NCBI GenBank assembly: GCA_900756495.1 | Contig: CAAEKI010000295.1 | Span: 1 to 25,389, forward strand | Origin: an uncultured Oscillospiraceae bacterium | Lineage (GTDB): Bacteria; Bacillota; Clostridia; Oscillospirales; Oscillospiraceae | DNA: 25,389 bases | Direction: 5' to 3' | In this document: positions 22,805 to 25,389 of the stretch, in pieces | Layout: each line of letters starts with the position of its first letter | How positions within the stretch are numbered: the stretch's first letter is position 1 | Made by a program: the position numbers and the translations under genes | The notes under the pieces: model-generated | Databases searched by the model: none | What the model saw: only the letters and a program-made list of their open reading frames with translations | What the model was told of the DNA's origin: nothing

Positions 22805-23095
22805 AGAAAGAGAGAGATCCAGCGCCTGCGGGAAACTGTGAACGGGACGGACAGCTTCCTTGATAGAGCAAAGCGGTACACGGATATCACGGAGCTGCCG
22901 CCAGAGTTGCTGTGGCTGTTCATTGAGAGGATCGTGGTCCACAAGAAAGAGGTAACGTGGTCTAAACACGCGCCCCAGACCGTGGAGATTTACTACAACG
23001 GCATTGGCTATGTCGGCAGTGGTCAGCAGGATGTGGAAGAAGCACTGGAAGCACCAGAACCCCAGGACGCAGAGAAACCCCGGCAGGCATCGTAA
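22805..23095 (+). pseudogene. C-terminal remnant of a large serine recombinase (DUF4368 region)
   Basis: The open frame runs from 22664, but only the part from about 22805 looks like recombinase: RKREIQRLRETV, FLDRAKRYTDITELPPELL, LFIERIVVHKKEVTWSKHAP, then QTVEIYYNGIGYVG. This is the C-terminal zone of large serine recombinases of the TnpX type found in Clostridia transposons and integrative elements. The catalytic N-terminal domain, the recombinase domain and the zinc ribbon are absent upstream. About 95 codons remain of a protein that is normally over 500 residues, so it cannot be active. It marks an old insertion or excision of a mobile element. Confidence 0.85.
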
Positions 23096-23114
23096 ACACG
23101 ATGACCTGCCGGGG
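23078..23114. terminator. Bidirectional terminator between recombinase remnant and pgcA
   Basis: CCCCGGCAGG and CATCG (23078-23092) pair with CGATG and CCTGCCGGGG (23099-23114) with one bulged A. The remnant's stop codon is in the loop. On the minus strand TTTCTCT follows, which suits termination of pgcA, 70 nt upstream. Confidence 0.75.
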
Positions 23115-23184
23115 TATCCTGGGGATCACTTGTTGCCACTGTGAGGGGGGGACATAACCGCACCGCCTCTTTTTATCGTTCCTG

Positions 23185-24912
23185 TTACTTTGTCAGCGTG
23201 GCGACCCACTGGCTGTACTTGGCCAGATTCTCGTCCCGCTCCGCCGCATCCTTGCCGATGGTGAGGATGTAGACCTTGATCTTAGGCTCCGTGCCGGAGG
23301 GCCGCACCAGAATAGTAGTGCCGTCCGCCAGCTCATACCGCAGCACATTGCTGCCGGAGAGTTCCATAGCAGTCTTTTCACCGGTGCGGCAGTCGATGAC
23401 GCTGCCGTCGGTGTAGTCCTTGCGGCGCAGCACCTCTACCCCGGCGATGTGGGTGGGGGGAGCGGCCCGCAGGGACTTCATCAGTGCCGCCATCTTCTCC
23501 AGCCCGTCCAGACCCGGCATCACCAGATTATGGGTCTTTTCGCCGTAGAAGCCGTACTTCCGGTACAGGGCCTCCAGCGCATCGAACAGGGTCATGCCCT
23601 GCACGGCATACCATGCCGCCATCTCCGTCAGGATCAGGGAGGCGGTAACGGCGTCCTTATCCCGGACATAGTCGCCCAGCATATAACCGTAACTCTCCTC
23701 ATAGCTCATGATCACATGGCCCAGCCCCTGAGACTCCAGCTGGTTCTTCTTCTCCGCCATGAACTTGAAGCCGGTGAAGGTATCGCAGCAGGTGACGCCG
23801 TTGGCCTCAGCCACCTTCCGGGCCATCTCCGTGGTGACGATGGTCTTGAGGAAGTAGGGATGCTCCGGCAGCTTGCCTGCCCGGCGCATGGCCCCGATGA
23901 GGTAATCCAGCATCAGAACGCCTGTCTGGTTGCCGGTGACGGGGATGAAGGAGCCGTCCCGGCTGCGAACCATGATGCCCACCCGGTCGCTGTCCGGGTC
24001 GGTGCCCAGAATAAAGTCGGCGCCCACCTTGTCCGCCAACTGAATGGCCAGATAGAAGCCCTCCGGGTTCTCCGGATTGGGGGAGACCACCGTGGGGAAG
24101 TTGCCGTCCAGCACCATCTGCTCCGGAACGCAGTGCAGATGCTTCACGCCCAGACCCCGCAGAGCCTCCGGCACCAGCTTCCAGCCGCAGCCGTGGAAGG
24201 GGGTATAGACCATATGGAAGGTATCGGCCACCTTGGCCATGGACTCCCGGTCGTTGACCATGGCCATGACGTGGGACATGAACCGTTCGTCCGTCTCGGC
24301 GCCCATGATCTCGATGAGGCCCTGGGCCTTGGCATCGTCAAACTCCATCCGGCGGATGCCGGTGAAAATGTCGATCTGCTCCAGCTCACGGGCAATGGCG
24401 GCAGCGTGCTGGGGCGGCAGCTGGGCGCCGTCGGACCAGTAGACCTTATAGCCGTTATACTCCTTGGGATTGTGGCTGGCGGTGACATTGATGCCCGCCT
24501 GACAGTCGTATTCCCGCACGGCGAAGCTCAGCTCCGGCGTGGGCCGCAGCGACTCGAAGATACGCACATGGATGCCGTTGGCGGCGCAGACCTCTGCGGC
24601 GGCTCTGGCAAACTCCATAGAGTGGTTGCGGCAGTCCATGCACAGGGCCACGCCCCGGCGCTTGGCCTCCTCGCCCTCAGCGCAGATGACGTTGGCAAAG
24701 CCCTGAGTGGCCCAGCGGATGACGTGGATGTTCATCTGGTGCAGGCCCACCTTCATGGTGCCACGCAGACCGGCGGTACCGAATTCCAGCGGCCCATAGA
24801 ACCGCTCCCGGATCTCCTTCTCATCGTCCCGGATGCTCTCCAGCTCGGCGTGCTCCTGCTCGCTCAGGGCAGGGGATGCCAGCCACTTTTCATATTCCTG
24901 CATATAAGACAT
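23185..24912 (-). CDS. pgcA: Alpha-phosphoglucomutase/phosphomannomutase
   Basis: A 575-residue alpha-D-phosphohexomutase that interconverts glucose 1-phosphate and 6-phosphate, supplying UDP-glucose for cell-envelope glycolipids and polysaccharides. Catalytic phosphoserine loop TASHNP (Ser146), metal loop DPDSDR (305-310), sugar-binding loop around MSYEESYGY and phosphate-binding RPSGTEPKIK (537-546) are all present; the N-terminal LEFGTAGLRG is typical of the long Firmicute form. Length is normal. GAAAGGAG lies 9 nt before the start. The upstream DUF2007 gene ends 19 nt before it on the same strand, so they are probably cotranscribed. Confidence 0.95.
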   Translation of the reverse strand: MSYMQEYEKWLASPALSEQEHAELESIRDDEKEIRERFYGPLEFGTAGLRGTMKVGLHQMNIHVIRWATQGFANVICAEGEEAKRRGVALCMDCRNHSMEFARAAAEVCAANGIHVRIFESLRPTPELSFAVREYDCQAGINVTASHNPKEYNGYKVYWSDGAQLPPQHAAAIARELEQIDIFTGIRRMEFDDAKAQGLIEIMGAETDERFMSHVMAMVNDRESMAKVADTFHMVYTPFHGCGWKLVPEALRGLGVKHLHCVPEQMVLDGNFPTVVSPNPENPEGFYLAIQLADKVGADFILGTDPDSDRVGIMVRSRDGSFIPVTGNQTGVLMLDYLIGAMRRAGKLPEHPYFLKTIVTTEMARKVAEANGVTCCDTFTGFKFMAEKKNQLESQGLGHVIMSYEESYGYMLGDYVRDKDAVTASLILTEMAAWYAVQGMTLFDALEALYRKYGFYGEKTHNLVMPGLDGLEKMAALMKSLRAAPPTHIAGVEVLRRKDYTDGSVIDCRTGEKTAMELSGSNVLRYELADGTTILVRPSGTEPKIKVYILTIGKDAAERDENLAKYSQWVATLTK

Positions 24913-24931
24913 GATGGATGCTCCTTTCGGT

Positions 24932-25240
24932 TTACTCGCCTGCCTCGTCGGGCATGGGCATGGAGGCCAGCAGATTCTGGGCGTCCTCCGCCATGGAGGC
25001 CGGGACGTACAATCCCACGCCGAAGCCGGAGAAGCCGTTGATGACCTTTCCGGCGCCGCCCTCCTTGTCGTAGTATTTGAAACATGGGATCCCGTAAGCC
25101 GTCAGCAGGGAGATGGTCACGTCTGCGTCGGCAGGGGAATCGAAGGTGTGGGCAAGCAGGACTGCCTGCTCCCGCTCACCGTTTTCGTCAGTGGGCCAAG
25201 CGGGGATATTGGGGGAGATACCCCAGTAACTCAGTTCCAT
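24932..25240 (-). CDS. DUF2007-like putative signal-transducing protein
   Basis: A 102-residue protein whose C-terminal two thirds resemble DUF2007 (PII-like fold): LLAHTFDSPADADVTISLL, AYGIPCFKYY, then GLYVPASMAEDAQNLLAS. The N-terminus is a short extension with Trp and Pro residues. The function of the family is unknown; small ligand sensing has been suggested. AAGGAGG precedes the ATG at 25240 by 7 nt. It is first in a likely two-gene transcript with pgcA. Confidence 0.8.
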   Translation of the reverse strand: MELSYWGISPNIPAWPTDENGEREQAVLLAHTFDSPADADVTISLLTAYGIPCFKYYDKEGGAGKVINGFSGFGVGLYVPASMAEDAQNLLASMPMPDEAGE

Positions 25241-25269
25241 GGATAGGCCTCCTTTATATATGTCCTTGT

Positions 25270-25275
25270 ATTATA
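25270..25275 (-). promoter_or_regulatory. Candidate -10 box for DUF2007/pgcA
   Basis: Minus strand TATAAT at 25270-25275, in the AT-rich gap after rlmH. The -35 position is poor, so the promoter is tentative. Confidence 0.45.
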
Positions 25276-25303
25276 TCACGAATTTTCTTAAAAGGGAAGT
25301 GTT

Positions 25304-25389
25304 TCATTTGTGATATTTTGTTCCGGCGGAGATTTGATACGCCCGATAGATCTGCTCCAGCAGCATGATCCGGGCCAGATGGTGGGGGA
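25304..25389 (-). CDS. rlmH: 23S rRNA (pseudouridine1915-N3)-methyltransferase, C-terminal end only
   Basis: The last 27 codons of a gene cut by the window edge: PHHLARIMLLEQIYRAY, then QISAGTKYHK and TGA at 25304. The LLEQIYRA and YHK ending is the RlmH C-terminus, which closes the SPOUT trefoil-knot fold and contributes to the S-adenosylmethionine site. RlmH methylates pseudouridine 1915 of 23S rRNA in assembled ribosomes. The frame begins two bases inside the window. Confidence 0.9.
   Translation of the reverse strand, partial: PHHLARIMLLEQIYRAYQISAGTKYHK

Overview
This window looks like a chromosomal segment of a GC-rich, anaerobic, low-virulence-type gut Firmicute, most likely a Clostridia member of the Oscillospiraceae kind. 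This is inferred from gene content (DUF1836, DegV, DUF2007, a HMA_2-type P-type ATPase with a DUF6110-like partner, a MurE paralogue, YeiL-like Crp/Fnr regulator), strong AGGAGG ribosome sites, lipoprotein-type binding protein and purine riboswitch. No rRNA, tRNA or CRISPR was seen.

Layout. 1-3,150 (minus strand): a DUF6110-like small protein and a metal P-type ATPase in one transcript, then a YccF membrane protein with its own promoter. 3,214-4,914 (plus): a small hypothetical ORF, a purine riboswitch with an overlapping terminator, and guanine deaminase guaD. 4,965-6,048 (minus): DUF1836 protein and GNAT acetyltransferase, overlapping by 8 nt; divergent from an SGNH hydrolase and a DegV protein (6,243-7,785, plus). 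Then a MurE-like ligase (7,896-9,371, plus).

9,652-20,570 (minus) is the main feature: a peptide import and breakdown locus transcribed dppD-dppF-dppB-dppC - N-acyl-D-amino-acid deacylase - substrate-binding lipoprotein - three tandem paralogous M19 dipeptidases. A YeiL-like Crp/Fnr regulator is encoded divergently (20,989-21,630), and a 12-bp perfect palindrome sits centred at -41.5 from a predicted dppD start site, the class II activator position. The inferred function is uptake of short peptides or N-acylated amino acids, perhaps containing D-residues from cell walls or fermented/processed food, followed by intracellular hydrolysis. All three dipeptidases have the same two unusual substitutions at canonical M19 active-site positions.

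21,631-23,114 is an accessory patch with no intact gene: a dense array of hairpins with a shared 12-bp palindromic core, a frameshifted two-helix membrane protein, and the C-terminal remnant of a large serine recombinase. 23,185-25,389 (minus) returns to housekeeping genes: phosphoglucomutase/phosphomannomutase, a DUF2007 protein and the 3' end of rlmH, cut by the window edge.

Start sites were moved from the longest frame where a Shine-Dalgarno sequence or neighbour overlap favoured it. Family calls rest on motifs read by eye; no database search was run.
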